Shown here: one piece after another, positions 46,930-64,000 of the stretch
Layout: every line of letters begins with the position of its first letter
Numbering within the stretch: the first letter of the stretch is position 1
NCBI GenBank assembly: GCA_002104945.1
Contig: MCFH01000010.1
Location: 310,001 to 374,000, forward strand
Reading direction: 5' to 3'
Origin: Piromyces finnis
Lineage: Eukaryota; Neocallimastigomycota; Neocallimastigomycetes; Neocallimastigales; Neocallimastigaceae
Length of the DNA stretch: 64,000 nucleotides
Notes under the pieces: generated by a model
Seen by the model: the letters and a program-made list of their open reading frames with translations, nothing else
What the model was told of the DNA's origin: nothing
Database searches by the model: none
Translations under genes and position numbers: made by a program

Positions 46930-47419
46930 ATATATATTTACTAATGAACTTCCTAAAGCAGCAAGAGCTAAAGATACACCAATGAAAGCACATAATTTAG
47001 CATCTCTTGAATATTCGTAATCTCCATCACCATTTAAAGCTTCTTGATTAATTAAATTTATACTATAATTTATGTTAATTTTATTAAAAATGAAGTAGCT
47101 TCTTTTAATTTTATAAACAAGTTCAAACATACATTATCAATGCTAATGTTGAAATTATTCCAGGTAACCAATCCCAAATACCAATTGAAACATGTTTTTC
47201 ATTTTCAAAATTATTATATTTTGAATAGATAAGACCGTCAAAAAAAAACCACCAACCTACGGTGAATAAAATTCCACTTGTATATCCAACAATTGTTGAA
47301 CGTGAAGGAAGTATATTATATATACAAAAGCAATATTTCGATATATCAAAATTGAACGGTGAAGAATATTCTGTATTGACTGTATTATACATATCTAAAG
47401 GTTGATAACGAGTTGACAT
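46586..47419 (-). CDS. TMEM50 / UPF0220 (Vps68-like) membrane protein
   Basis: Four exons encode about 190 residues with four hydrophobic segments: STIVGYTSGILFTVGWWFFF, GIISTLALIM, LCAFIGVSLALAALGSSL, and VVQNVLIFV. The pattern WWFFFDGLIYSK ... IWDWLPGIIST ... (second exon) ARDAKLCAFIG-type ... WFGRNSEEDNIW is the UPF0220/TMEM50 family, which includes yeast Vps68, a vacuolar/endosomal membrane protein linked to multivesicular-body sorting. The N-terminus is about 25 residues longer than in yeast or human. The last exon is short (SSMVFWFGRNSEEDNIW) and joins with an AG|T split codon. An intron contains a 36-base A tract on the plus strand. Family placement is good; the exact role is not known. 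Confidence 0.85.
46892..46927. repeat. A36 tract in a TMEM50 intron
   Basis: Thirty-six A on the plus strand read as a T-tract in the sense orientation, about 15 bases after the intron's donor site, not next to its acceptor. Confidence 0.95.
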
Positions 47420-48615
47420 TTTTAACTTTCAGAATTATTATATATGATGTTATCGGTGAAAAAATAAAAATTTAATTTTAATTTATATTAAATGTTTTAT
47501 TTCATAAATTTCCAATATTATTTATTTTAATTTATTTATGTTATATTTAATGACTTTCTATAAAATTATTTTATTTTTTTTTTCTTTTTTTTTTTAAATT
47601 ATTTTTTATCTATAATTATTATCAAAATTTATTCTATATATTGTCCATTTTATCTATTATATTGTTTATACTTACATTTATTAATTTTATATATTATTTT
47701 ATTATTTTTATACTACTTTTTATATTTTTGATTTTGTTGTTGTTATTATTTATTTATTTAAATTTCCTTTTCTTTTTTATTTTATTTTTTATTTTTTTAG
47801 TAAATTAAAATGATAAAAAAGATTTTCACAATAGTTTTGTCTATTTTTTTTTTTTTTAATATAAATTTTATATTGAAAAAAAAAAAATATAAAAAATTTA
47901 ATTTTAAAATGTATAATTTTTAGGGTTTTGAACTTTAAATTATATTAAAAATTACTTTTTCTTAATTAAAAAGTTAAAGTCTATTTTTTCTTTTTTCAAA
48001 AATAATTTTGCTTAAGCTTTGTTTTTTTTTTTTCTTTTTTGAAAAAAAAAAAAAAAATATTTCAATAACACATATTTATATTTCATATTACAATAAAAGC
48101 ATTAATTATCTTTTAGTATAAAAATATAAAAATTAAATATTAAACATAAAATATTTGAAATAAGAATATCTTGGATTTATTAGTAATAACCTTTTATAAT
48201 CTTCATAATTCATAATTCCAACTAAAATAATTACCTTATTTAAATAATTAATATTAAGATTTAAAAATAGTAAATGGAAATATATTATTTCATAACTATA
48301 TATAATTAATATCACATATAGTAAAAGGAAATTATTTTTAATATCTTATAAATTTGAAATAAAATGAATTATTTTATAATTAAATAAATAAATAAATTAT
48401 ATATTTTTGAGGATTTGGATTTTATTTTTATTTTGATATTAAATTATATAATCATTTTTAACTTTTTTTATACTTTATTCATATCATTGGATTAATGATA
48501 ATTAAATATTATTTATATAATTTTAATGTTTTAATATTTATTAGATGAATTTAAAAATTTCATTACTACTAAGAAATAAATAAATACTGAAAAAAAAAAC
48601 ACATTTTAAATTAAT
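47420..48615. other. intergenic, 1,196 bp
   Basis: This lies between the TMEM50-like start and the DENR stop, both on the minus strand. Abutting T- and A-runs (about 48023-48057) would form a hairpin. The short open frame at 48133-48315 is Ile/Tyr/Leu-rich without homology that I recognise. No RNA gene seen. Confidence 0.55.
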
Positions 48616-50217
48616 TTATTTCTTTTTTTTTCCTTGAGCTTGAGCTGCTTGAGCTGCTTGTGATGATTTCTTTGATTTTTTATCTTCAGTTAATTCGATA
48701 ACATCTTCAGTAATCTTCAAACATTAATAGATATTATATTTTAATTAATAAATATTCCAAATTATACATATATAACTATTTAATAAATTAAAATTTGTAT
48801 TTACATTTTTGTAGTTCTTTAAAATTAACTCCTTAATTTCATCTTGAACATCACCTTGAACAACAATTTCTTCTTGACCAGCTGCATTCTTAGTTACAGA
48901 TGAACCACATGCAAATCTACTAGAGAAAAGCTTAGCAGCCTTCTTTAATTCAATTTCTGATAAATTAAAATTATATCTTTAATATAAGTAATCAAAAAAT
49001 AATTTTTATACCATATATTTAATCATATTACCATAATGATCTAAACCAGTGACGATAATTTGATGCTTTCTCTTAGTACGTTCACATCTCTTAATAGTAA
49101 TTTTAGAGACCTTTTTATAGATTTATTAAATAATAATTGATTATTTGTTAATTAATTTCTTTATAAAAAACTAACCTACATTTTTCATTTATATTATTTA
49201 CCTTATTCTTTTTCTTATCACTTTCATCACGTACCATTCCCTTTCCACCTAAATTATATTTAATAATTGTAATTATAATTTAAATTTATTAATTATTAAT
49301 AACAAATTGAAAATAAAAATAAAGTAAATGTGAATAAACCTCTAGTTTGGTGTTTTGATTCAGTGGAAGAAGATTCTTCAGCATCTTCGTAATAAATTAT
49401 TAATAGAAAATAAAATAATAAATAAATAATACAATTTAAATTTCATTTAAATATAATATTATAGTATTTACTTGCATCAGAATTAACTAATTCTGGATGA
49501 TTTTCTTTTAACCAAACTTTGCACTTTTCCTTTGAAGGAGAAAATTCACAGTACTAATAATTGATATTTACATATATTTGTATATAAAAAAGAAATAAAA
49601 AAAATTAATATTATTATAATTTTCCCCTTTTTCTTTTCCTTTTTTTTTTTTTTTTTTTAGAATAAAGAAAAAAAAACATTGAAATCTTACTTCAACTGGA
49701 AGGTGACAAACTAATAGTATATTATTTGTAACAAGTATTTAGTATAAATATAAATATATGTATATATATAAGAAAATCAATTAATAGAATACTTGAAATA
49801 TTATTATAATTAAATTTAATTTTAAAATAATCAATTGAAATTGTTGATTGGAATCCTTAACAATGATTATTAGCTGTAAATACTACTTTTAACATTATTT
49901 TATCAATAGTCAACAATTCGTTTAAAGTCTTTCTTTTTCATATTATTATCCTTTCTTTATTCTTGTAGTTACTTTTTTTAAAAGAAAAAAAAAAGGTGTA
50001 ATGAAATAAAGATTATTGTACACCACACCTCATAAATATCATAATTTAATTAATGAAATTTATGATTATATTATTTAGTCATATTGATTCCTTATCTTTA
50101 ATTTTTGATTTATCCAAGTTACCAACTCAATTAAAAATAGATTTAAGAATTACCTCCACAATAAATAATATCAGTTACAATTCTGAAATCAGCTGGAATA
50201 GTATTTTCAGTTTCCAT
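48616..50217 (-). CDS. TMA22: DENR / Tma22 translation reinitiation factor
   Basis: Seven exons encode about 190 residues. The N-terminal part has the zinc-ribbon-like YCGVCHLPVEYCEFSP, split over two introns, then KCKVWLKENHPELV. The middle GGKGMVRDESDKKKNK is a Lys-rich linker. The C-terminal SUI1/eIF1-like domain reads KITIKRCERTKRKHQIIVTG, FACGSSVTKNAAGQEEIVVQ, and VQDEIKELILKNYKN. DENR (yeast Tma22) with MCT-1/Tma20 removes deacylated tRNA from post-termination 40S subunits and supports reinitiation. The tail AQAAQAAQAQGKKKK contains a short Ala-Gln repeat. The start MENTENTIPADF-type exon (50217-50153) gives the normal short leader before the first cysteines. Intron 1 is the longest of the gene, about 440 bp. 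Confidence 0.94.
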
Positions 50218-50615
50218 TTTATTATATTTTTATTTAATTTTAAAAATTATATAACAAGAAAATATATAGTGTGTTTTTACTTTAAAATCAAAATTTTTAT
50301 TTTCTTGATATATTATTGGACGACTTTTTATTAGATGAAAGTATTTTTTTTTTATGTATTATCATCAAAGAAGTAAAATGTGGCGCATTATGTTAATTTT
50401 CTAATTCATATAATTCATATTAAAATAAATTTTAATTAATTAAATATACGATTAATTAAGATTTACTTCTTCAAAATTTTAATAGCATATTTTAATAAAA
50501 TAAAAAAGAAAAAGATATAAATTGTTTGGAAAAAATAAATTAAAGAGAAAAAGGTTTTATTTTATTAAGATAATTTAAAGTAATAAAATAATTTATAAGA
50601 AATTCATAAAAAGTC
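50218..50615. other. divergent promoter region DENR / TBCD
   Basis: The 398 bp hold both promoters. Its only G+C-rich patch is ATGTGGCGCATTA at about 50378-50390, which contains a GGCGC core like E2F/MBF half-sites. The rest is A/T. Confidence 0.45.
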
Positions 50616-56628
<6,013 letters not shown>

Positions 56629-56851
56629 AAATACAATAAAATATAAAATAATTTATATAGTATTGGATAAAATAACAATAAATAAATAAATAAAATAAAA
56701 ATAAATTAAAAAAAAAAAAAAAAAGTAATTTTATGTATATATTCTATTTTTTAATAATAAAGCATTTACAAATAAACCTATAAATTTAATAACATACATT
56801 ATTATAAAAATTTTAAAATAAAGAATTTTATTTTATTAACTTTATATGTAA

Positions 56852-56888
<37 letters not shown>

Positions 56889-57834
56889 AGTTTTTATTTT
56901 CATTTAAGAAAAAAATATATATATAAATGACAGTAGATAAATAGGACTCTAATATAATTTAGAAAAAAAATAAAAAAATAAAAAACTATAATATTTTTAG
57001 ATAAAACTTTATTGTTATTATTATTGCTATATGATAAATACCGTTTTAATTATTTTAATATTTGATTTTTTTTTTTAATGTTTTATTAATTTTATCAAGA
57101 GAATTATTTATTTAAATATAAACAAATACTTAGATTATAAATAGCTTTATAAAAATTTTTTTTTTTTACTTTTTTTTTTTTTTTTTTTTTTGGATATTAT
57201 TACTATTATTACATTTTTACTATTACTGTTATTATTAATTATGTTTCTTTACTATAGCTTTATAAAAATTTTTTTTTTTTACTTTTTTTTTTTTTTTTTT
57301 TTTGGATATTATTACTATTATTACATTTTTACTATTACTGTTATTATTAATTATGTTTCTTTACTAAACTAATTTTATAATAATTATTATTATTATTAAG
57401 TATTATTATAATTAATATTAATTAATTCTTTATTAGCGTAACGTTTCTTTTAGTATTGTTATTGTTATTATTTTTATTATTATTATTATTATTAATATTA
57501 TTGTTATTGTTATTAATTTTTAGATGATTATAAATTATTTATGTAATCCAGTGATTTTATTATCACTGATTATTTCATTTTAATGATTATTATGATTTTT
57601 TAATTATCGGAAATTATTAAGAATTTGTTTTTGATATATATATATATCTAAATAATTTTTGATTTTTATATTTAATACTTTTTTATTGTTATTTTTAACA
57701 AAATTACTTAAAAAATAAACTTCTATTCTAATTATATTATCAAAGCATTTTTCCTTTAATATTATTTAAATTAAATGAAAATCTTTGATAATTAATAATA
57801 GTTGTTGATTATATCATCTATTATCTATTATTCC
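56629..57834. other. convergent 3' intergenic region TBCD / CK1
   Basis: The 1,206 bp contain (TTA)n at 56852-56886, a 113-bp tandem duplication (57141-57365, listed separately) and further TTA/TTG runs near 57468-57510. No gene. Confidence 0.6.
57141..57365. repeat. near-perfect 113-bp tandem duplication
   Basis: The unit begins atagctttataaaaa, passes through T12-ac-T22, then ggatattattacta, and ends atgtttctttact. Copy 1 is 57141-57253 and copy 2 57254-57365. The only difference I see is one T fewer in the second T-run, so the duplication is recent. Confidence 0.95.
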
Positions 57835-59877
57835 TTATTTATTATTGGTATTTTCTTCTTCATTTGAATTTATACAACAGCCAAATATTTTACTAAAAAC
57901 ACCTCTTTTAGGTTTTTGATTTGGTGTTAAATTATAAGGGTTTTGACATTGATAAGATGTTTCATTTGGTAATGGTTTATTTATATCTATAGCTATTTTT
58001 GATGGTTGTTCATCTATGTATTTACTATTATTACTATGTATATTTGAGTTTTCATTTCTCAATAAAAGAGATGATCTATTTGGATCAGTAACTATGCTTT
58101 GTTTCATTGCAATATTACTACCAGATAAATTAGCTTGTTGAGTTCGGGAAAGATGTTGTTGTTGCTGAGCAATAATTCCTAAATTTTGTAATACAGAAGA
58201 ATTTTGCAATGCTCTTTGAGATTCAATAGTAGAACTGGAAATATTTCCTGAATTATGCATTTGCTCATTATGAGAATGACGTGCACGTCTAGCTCTTTCT
58301 CTTCTTTCCATAACAATCATCCAATCATATACACCATCATCAATTTCACCAATTCTAGCAAGAACCTTATTAAATAGACTTCTTAAATAATCGTAATCTG
58401 GCTCTGCTTCAAATTCTAAATTTCTTACATATTTCATGTAGGTGGCAAATTCCTCTATTTTATTTAAATAATATTAGAACATATAATAAAATAAAATTTT
58501 TTAGTTTTTTAAAAGAAATTACCTGGATAGCCTGCACAAAGATCACTAATTTTTGTTGTTTGTTTCTTTTCTCCTATTTTTTCATATTTTTGTTTATTTG
58601 TAGCTGCTTTTAATCCTTGCCATGGTAAACTACCACGAAGGAAATACATAAATACATGTCCTAAAGATTCTAAATCATCACGACGACTTTGTTCTCTTCC
58701 TAAATGGGTATTTATACTCATATAACGAGCTGTTCCACTTAAACTTTTCTTTTCACGATATGGAATATGTTTCTTAGTATGTGGATCACGATAGAGTTTA
58801 ACCATACCAAAATCAATCATATAAATTCTTGAAGCTGGATGAGGATGAGTAGCTGTGTGATTTTTAAGAATTGAAAAAGGATCGTTTGGTGCTGAAAGAA
58901 CAAATGATGAAAATGAATTACTTGATATTGATGAACGATTAGAATACGTTGAAAGATGGGCTAATTCATTATGATGAGGTAATCTTCCAACTAAGAAATT
59001 ATCTGGTTTGATATCTCTGTAAATTAAATTATGTTCATGAAGATTTTGGACTCTTGTAATCTAGAAGATGGTTTATTGCATTATAACAATTAATAATGTA
59101 TGTCTAATAAAATATGTGTTTATAAAATAATAATAATTTATTATTATTTATTTACCATTTCCTTTGCAACCATACACACAGTCTTTACACTGAACCTTCT
59201 TTTACATAAATCAAACATATCTTCTAATGAAGGACCTAATAAATCTATACATAATATATTATCAGGACCTTCTTGTCCGAAATAGTAAGCATTTGGCACT
59301 CCCTCTATTGTATTTAATAATATATTGAAAATTTTATTAATTAAATTATTTTTTATTATTATAAAAAAAATACAAAAAAAAAAAATCATATCTACTGAAT
59401 TTAAACTTACCAACACCACTCAAAATTTTATAAGCTCTATATTCATCTCTAAGTTGTGGGGTTTCACTTTTTCTGGATTCAAATTTTATGGCAATTGGAC
59501 AATTATTTAATAAATTTATACCTATTGATTTTTTATTTAATATAATAATATATTAACAATTATTTCTTTTTTATTATAATGATAGTATTTCATAAAATTT
59601 TACCTTCATAGATAACCCCAAAACTTCCTTCACCAATTTTTTTACCAACTTTGTAATGAACACCAACAATAAATGGTACTTTCTGATGATATGATTTTGA
59701 AGAATAATGACTATTACTATATCTTATTTGTTGATTTTTCTTTTGTTGTTGTTGTTGTTGAAAGTGTTGATTTTGTGTTTGATTAGTAATTTGACCAGAT
59801 TGTTTGTTTTGAGAATATTGCTTTTGAAGCGAATTTCTATTATTGCTTCTATCAACTTGAGCTTCAGCAGAAAGCAT
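57835..59877 (-). CDS. casein kinase 1, Yck/CK1-gamma-like
   Basis: Five exons give about 555 residues. The Gln/Ser-rich N-terminus (residues 1-70) precedes the kinase domain: [24 protein letters not shown] (VAIK-type Lys), YRDIKPDNF (catalytic loop), [12 protein letters not shown] (DFG), then [20 protein letters not shown] and [14 protein letters not shown], the CK1 hallmark in place of APE, followed by [13 protein letters not shown] and [11 protein letters not shown]. Between DNFLVGRLP and YMIDFG there is an insertion of about 40 residues, Ser-rich, which ordinary CK1 enzymes lack. The C-terminal tail is Gln/Asn-rich and ends [12 protein letters not shown] plus a short acidic end; the FGCC pair is a plausible palmitoylation site for membrane anchoring, as in yeast Yck1/2, though not at the extreme terminus. 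Such kinases regulate endocytosis, morphogenesis and glucose signalling. Confidence 0.93.
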
Positions 59878-62800
59878 TATTTAAATTAAACAATTCAATT
59901 AAAAAAGTGTATATTGAGATGAAAAGAAAATAGATTATACAATTTTGAAAGCAATTTATTTTAATAAGCTTTTATAATATTTTTGAAACTCAAATAATAT
60001 TATTGTATTGTCTGAATAAATAAAAAGTTTTGCTTTTCCTTCTTATATGATACTGTAAAAATTATAAATAAATAATATATATATAAACATTCAGTTATTT
60101 TTTTGATAAGAGTTAATAATTATTGTTCATTAATAAACTATATTTTTTTTTATTTATTTATTTATTTATTATTAATAGAAATATAGAGTGTGTGTGATAA
60201 AAAAATTAATATTTTTTTTTTTCATTTCTATTTCGTATAGATTGTCAAATTTTTGTTAAATTAAAACTATAACATTTTATTTCTTTTTTAATAATAATAA
60301 GAAAAAAGTCTTACTTGAAAGATATTACTATGAATAATAATTATTTGTTATTAAAATATAATATATATAAAAATAACTTTAAAATAAATGTATAAATAAT
60401 TTTAAGAATTTGTATTATTGAAATTCAAATGCTTTTTATTTATTCATTCAAGCATGTATTTATGAACATTTATGTTGTTCTTTTTATTTATTTCTGTTAT
60501 TTTAAAAGTATTAATATATATTAACAACTTTTTTTTATATAGATAAAAAAAAAGTAATTTTCACAACTATCTTTTTTTTTTTATTAGTATTATTTTTTAA
60601 AAAAAAAAAAAAAGAAAAGCAGAAAAAAAAATTTTGTAAAAAAAATAAAGGAAAGAAATTACTATATTAAATAATAGTACAAAAAAGTTTATTCTAAACA
60701 ATAAGAAATTTTAATTAATGATAGAATAATCAATGTCAATAATTCCTAAGCATCACCATTTAATTTATTTAAACTATAGTTATTTATTCATTGATTTATT
60801 TTCATTGATTTATTTAATAATTTAATTATTTGCTCATTTATTTATTTTATCTAGTTTTACATTTCTTTTAATATTTGAGTATTAAATAATGAAATATAAT
60901 TAATGATATATTAAAATATATTATTTTATATTCAATCATATATAAATTAATTAAGAAGCAGAATTTGTACCTAGAGAACTTTTTTAATTATTATAATTTA
61001 ATTATTAAATAAAAATTAATAAATAGTTGAAACATAATATTAATATATGGCTATATATATTTGAAATATATTGGTGATATATAAGTATTATACCATTGAA
61101 TTCTTTTTTTCTTTTTTTTTATATTTATTAAACTAAATCCCTTGATTAATTAAAATAATATAAAGAATGAAAGTTTATTATATATTATTTTCGATTAATT
61201 AATATTATTCCATTGATAGAATTAATTAAGTATTACAATTTTTAACAATTTTAATATATAATTATAATAAAAATTTTAATTTCAAAATAATTATTAAATA
61301 AAATTATATATTTTGCAATATATTAATAATATATTCTTGTAATTATTTACTTCATTGTTACAAGATGAATCACAAAAATACTACAGTCACTTTAGATTCA
61401 TAGAATATATAGGATAATATATTAAAATGGTGAATGAATAAATATGAAATAAAAAATGAATGTAGCGATTTATTTATATTAAATTTAAAATTTTCCAGAA
61501 TTTTAAACTTATTTGTTTAAATACGGATTTAAAAATGTAGTACATTCATTATTTAATGTAATATAAAATGTAAATTAAGAAATAACTTTATTTTTAAAAA
61601 GAATTAAGTAGGTACCACAAAAGGAAAAACAATCACCATCACAAATAACTTTAAAGTTTTTATATTAATATCATTGTAGCAAAAAATATTTTAAAAAAAA
61701 AACCATTTAAAACCTCATATTTTTAATAATATAATTTATAGATTTTAACGTATAATACTTTTTTTTTTTTTTTGTTTTAATATGAAGTTTTATTTTTTGT
61801 TTTTGGTAAAATTCTAATAATTATAAAATATAAATTTTAAAACACTAAATACTAATTTATTATGAGAATATTAATTTAATAAATAAAAGGTTAGCACTAA
61901 ATTTTAAAAATATTAGTAGTTTCTTTATATAATAAATAACTTTATTTTATATGAAATTATCTATTTTCTTTCTGTAACTATTTCTATTATAAAGAAGTGT
62001 TAAGTGTTTACAAAAAAAAAAAAGGTTTATGATAATAATAATTATAATGTTCTTATATTATTAATAATAATTTAATAATAATATATAAATAAATATAAAA
62101 ATTAGCAATATAAGAAACTTTTTTTTTTTAATTTTTTAACAATATGACTTTCAAAACTCTACGTATAAACATTCTATATTTTTTTTTCTATTAAATATAG
62201 GTTTCTTTCTCGTTAGAATTGATGTTTACAATCATCAGTTATTGTCTGATAAAATGCAAATATACAAACATTAACATATTAATTATTGATACAAAATAAA
62301 AAATGTTTTAAAAAATATAGTTTATTAAGAAATATTATTATAATAAGAATTAAATAGATATATATTTTTATATTATTAATACTTTTTGAATAATTATTTA
62401 TATTGTGAATTCTTTTTCTACATGTTTTACTTATATATATATTAAAAAAACTTATTCTATTTCCTAAGAATATATTAATACTTATATATATAATAAAAAA
62501 ACTTATTCTATCTTCTAAGAATATATTAATAAAATAATTATTTTTATATTTATCACAATAACATTAAAATTTGAATTAACTTTATTATAATTTAATTATA
62601 AAGTAAATACATTTAAAATATGAATATTAACATTAATCATTATTAAAATAGGAAGAGTTTGAGATTTTTTATTTTATTTTATTTTATTTTTTTTTAAAAA
62701 AAAGTGATAGTAAAAAAAAAACTTGAAATATGTATTAAATTTATTCTATAATTTAACATTTCATTTTTCTTTTTCTTTTTTTTTTTTTTTTTCTTTGAAA

Positions 62801-63548
62801 AGTTATATAAAAATTATAAATTATAAGTAATCATTATGTATTTACATTCATAACACTCATTCATTATATAATTATATAATGATACAATAATACATTGATA
62901 CATTTTTTACTTTAAAAAAAAAATAAAAAGTATAGTTTTTTTTCTTTTCAATTAGTAATAATTAATTTAAAAATATTATTTATATATTAAAATTTTAAAT
63001 TTTTTTTTATTAAATTAAGCATTCATTTATGGAATTCTTTTTTTTTTTTAAAAAAAAAAAGAAAATATATAAAAATAATTTTAATATTATGATGCAAACA
63101 ACCATTTTGATATATGTGTCATATAATTAAAATAAAAGAATAAGAAAATCTTTTCAACGAGATAATATCGAATCATTTTTTATAAATGAAAGATTAAAAT
63201 ATATAATTTATAAGAAATAAATTTATTTATGCAAATATTTATTAATTAAAAAAGTTTTATAAAGTGTCACTTTAATTTTTAAGCATAATAGAAAATAATA
63301 AAAATTATAAAAAATTGTAATTTTATAATCTTATTAACAATATAGAATATCTTAGATACATCATTATATCATTATATATAGCAAGAAAAATCAATTTCCT
63401 TTTTTTTTTTATTATTAATAATTATTTAATTTTTGTTATAAATAATAGTAACAATAATATAAAATAGTAACATCAATAACAACAATAAAAAATAACAACA
63501 ACAGCAATACAAAACAATAGAAAACAAGAAAGATAAAGCAAATAGAAA
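59878..63548. other. 3.7 kb gene-free stretch
   Basis: This is the longest non-coding stretch, upstream of CK1 on one side and of the type II membrane protein gene on the other. It is A/T-rich with many homopolymers, including abutting T-runs and A-runs at about 60589-60613 and 63041-63060, and a 51-bp tandem repeat at 62430-62531. It is interrupted in all frames. I saw no tRNA, snRNA or transposon. Slightly G+C-richer patches at 61605-61660 and 62205-62265 have no recognisable structure. Confidence 0.6.
62430..62531. repeat. 51-bp tandem repeat, two copies
   Basis: Copy 1 at 62430-62480 and copy 2 at 62481-62531 share acttattctat, ctaagaatatattaat and flanking TATATA, with about three substitutions between them, so it is older than the 113-bp duplication. 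Confidence 0.9.
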
Positions 63549-64000
63549 ATGGCAAATATATCATCATCAAATATAATACGAATTTCAATATTAATTGCAA
63601 TCATTATAATATTTATGGTACGAGAAGTTTATCATGGATATTTGATTGAATTGGATAGATTTCAATCTTCTACTGTTCTACAAGGTAATATAGCTACACG
63701 TTGGATTTTAAATGAAGATAAGTTAAAATGGTTTAAAAGAAAGGAGGATAGTAAATATGTAAGTTTTCAATGAAATTTCAGTATACCAATAATTTTGAAG
63801 TTGTTTGTCCATTTTTAAACTTTATCCATTTATTTTATTTATAGTATAATGTGTTGCATTTAGGTTGTGGTACAGGTGATAAGCAATTAACGTATAGACC
63901 ACCTTTAGAAGCCTATAAATATTATAAAAAACACTTATCAAAATATGCAAAGGATAAACCTATGAGATTAATTGTTTTTTCAGATAATGAACGTTTTGCA
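63549..64000 (+). CDS. type II signal-anchored enzyme, truncated by the window edge (glycosyltransferase-like?)
   Basis: Exon 1 (63549 to about 63758) encodes 70 residues: a short cytosolic head (MANISSSNIIR), one hydrophobic segment (ISILIAIIIIFMV) and then a lumenal-type sequence. The intron (GTAAGT..TTATAG) joins in phase at KY|YN to exon 2, which reads VLHLGCGTGDKQL, YRPPLEAYKYYKKHLSKYA, then MRLIVFSDNERFA at the edge. The HLGCGTGD string looks like methyltransferase motif I, but the order 'lHl..GD ... P ... YY ... IvfSDn' together with a type II anchor is closer to fucosyltransferase-like Golgi glycosyltransferases (VHVRRGD ... YY ... FSDD). I prefer the latter weakly. The gene is cut off at the right end; donor and acceptor are good. 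Confidence 0.55.

Noticed and set aside
48133-48315. Small Ile/Tyr/Leu-rich minus-strand open frame in the DENR downstream region
   Set aside because: Low complexity, no recognisable domain, and no splice partner.
50053-50334. Plus-strand open frame of 93 codons upstream of TBCD
   Set aside because: It overlaps exon 1 and intron 1 of DENR in antisense and is Ile/Phe/Tyr-rich low complexity.
62213-62265. Possible C/D-box snoRNA (TGATG ... CTGA)
   Set aside because: The boxes are only about 25 bases apart, too close for a C/D RNA, and there is no terminal stem.

Overview
The window is nuclear DNA from an extremely A+T-rich eukaryote. G and C are concentrated in exons, genes are split by many short GT..AG introns, and there is no operon-like packing. 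The best reading is a zoosporic fungus, most likely an anaerobic gut fungus (Neocallimastigomycota). The reasons are the base composition, axonemal genes (IQUB-like, DRC1), a fungal Yck-like casein kinase 1, a fungal Pex24/dysferlin-domain protein, and a class II aldolase. This is inference: no rRNA or other phylogenetic marker is present. Flagellar genes argue against Dictyostelium, the other familiar A/T- and Asn-rich genome. I found 18 complete genes and one truncated at the right edge; 16 of the 18 complete genes end in TAA.

Layout, left to right: FHA-domain protein (-, 94-1458); IQUB-like axonemal protein (-, 2256-5421); intronless TIM17 (+, 5952-6413); dolichol-phosphate mannosyltransferase DPM1 (-, 7272-8843); NOP9 Pumilio-repeat ribosome biogenesis factor (+, 9977-13667); exocyst SEC5 (-, 14230-19942); class II fructose-bisphosphate aldolase with a presequence-like N-terminus (+, 20788-22221); small Lys-rich protein (-, 22609-23598); C1 + Pex24/DysF membrane protein (+, 24641-28293); DRC1 (-, 28868-32654); IST1 (+, 33516-35765); MAPEG-like membrane protein (-, 36246-37370); transportin-3/Mtr10 importin (-, 37725-41427); large Asn-rich coiled-coil protein of unknown function (+, 42311-45913); TMEM50/UPF0220 membrane protein (-, 46586-47419); DENR/Tma22 translation factor (-, 48616-50217); tubulin-folding cofactor D (+, 50616-56628); casein kinase 1 (-, 57835-59877); a 3.7 kb gene-free stretch; and the 5' part of a type II membrane enzyme (+, from 63549).

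Most neighbours are divergent or convergent single genes with unrelated household functions, so this is not a biosynthetic or defence cluster. Some themes recur. IQUB-like, DRC1 and TBCD concern the flagellum and tubulin. TIM17 and the aldolase's candidate presequence bear on the mitochondrion-derived organelle (the hydrogenosome in gut fungi). SEC5, IST1, TMEM50, CK1 and the Pex24-like protein concern membrane traffic. NOP9, DENR and transportin-3 concern ribosome and RNA biology. I saw no transposon, tRNA, rRNA or CRISPR array. The non-coding DNA holds long trinucleotide microsatellites, A-tracts of up to about 40 bases, and two recent tandem duplications (113 bp and 51 bp).

Gene boundaries were set by joining exons at GT..AG sites that keep the frame. 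Exon joins were checked base by base for FHA, aldolase and the small Lys-rich gene, and partly for the others. Where a span is given for a gene it includes introns.
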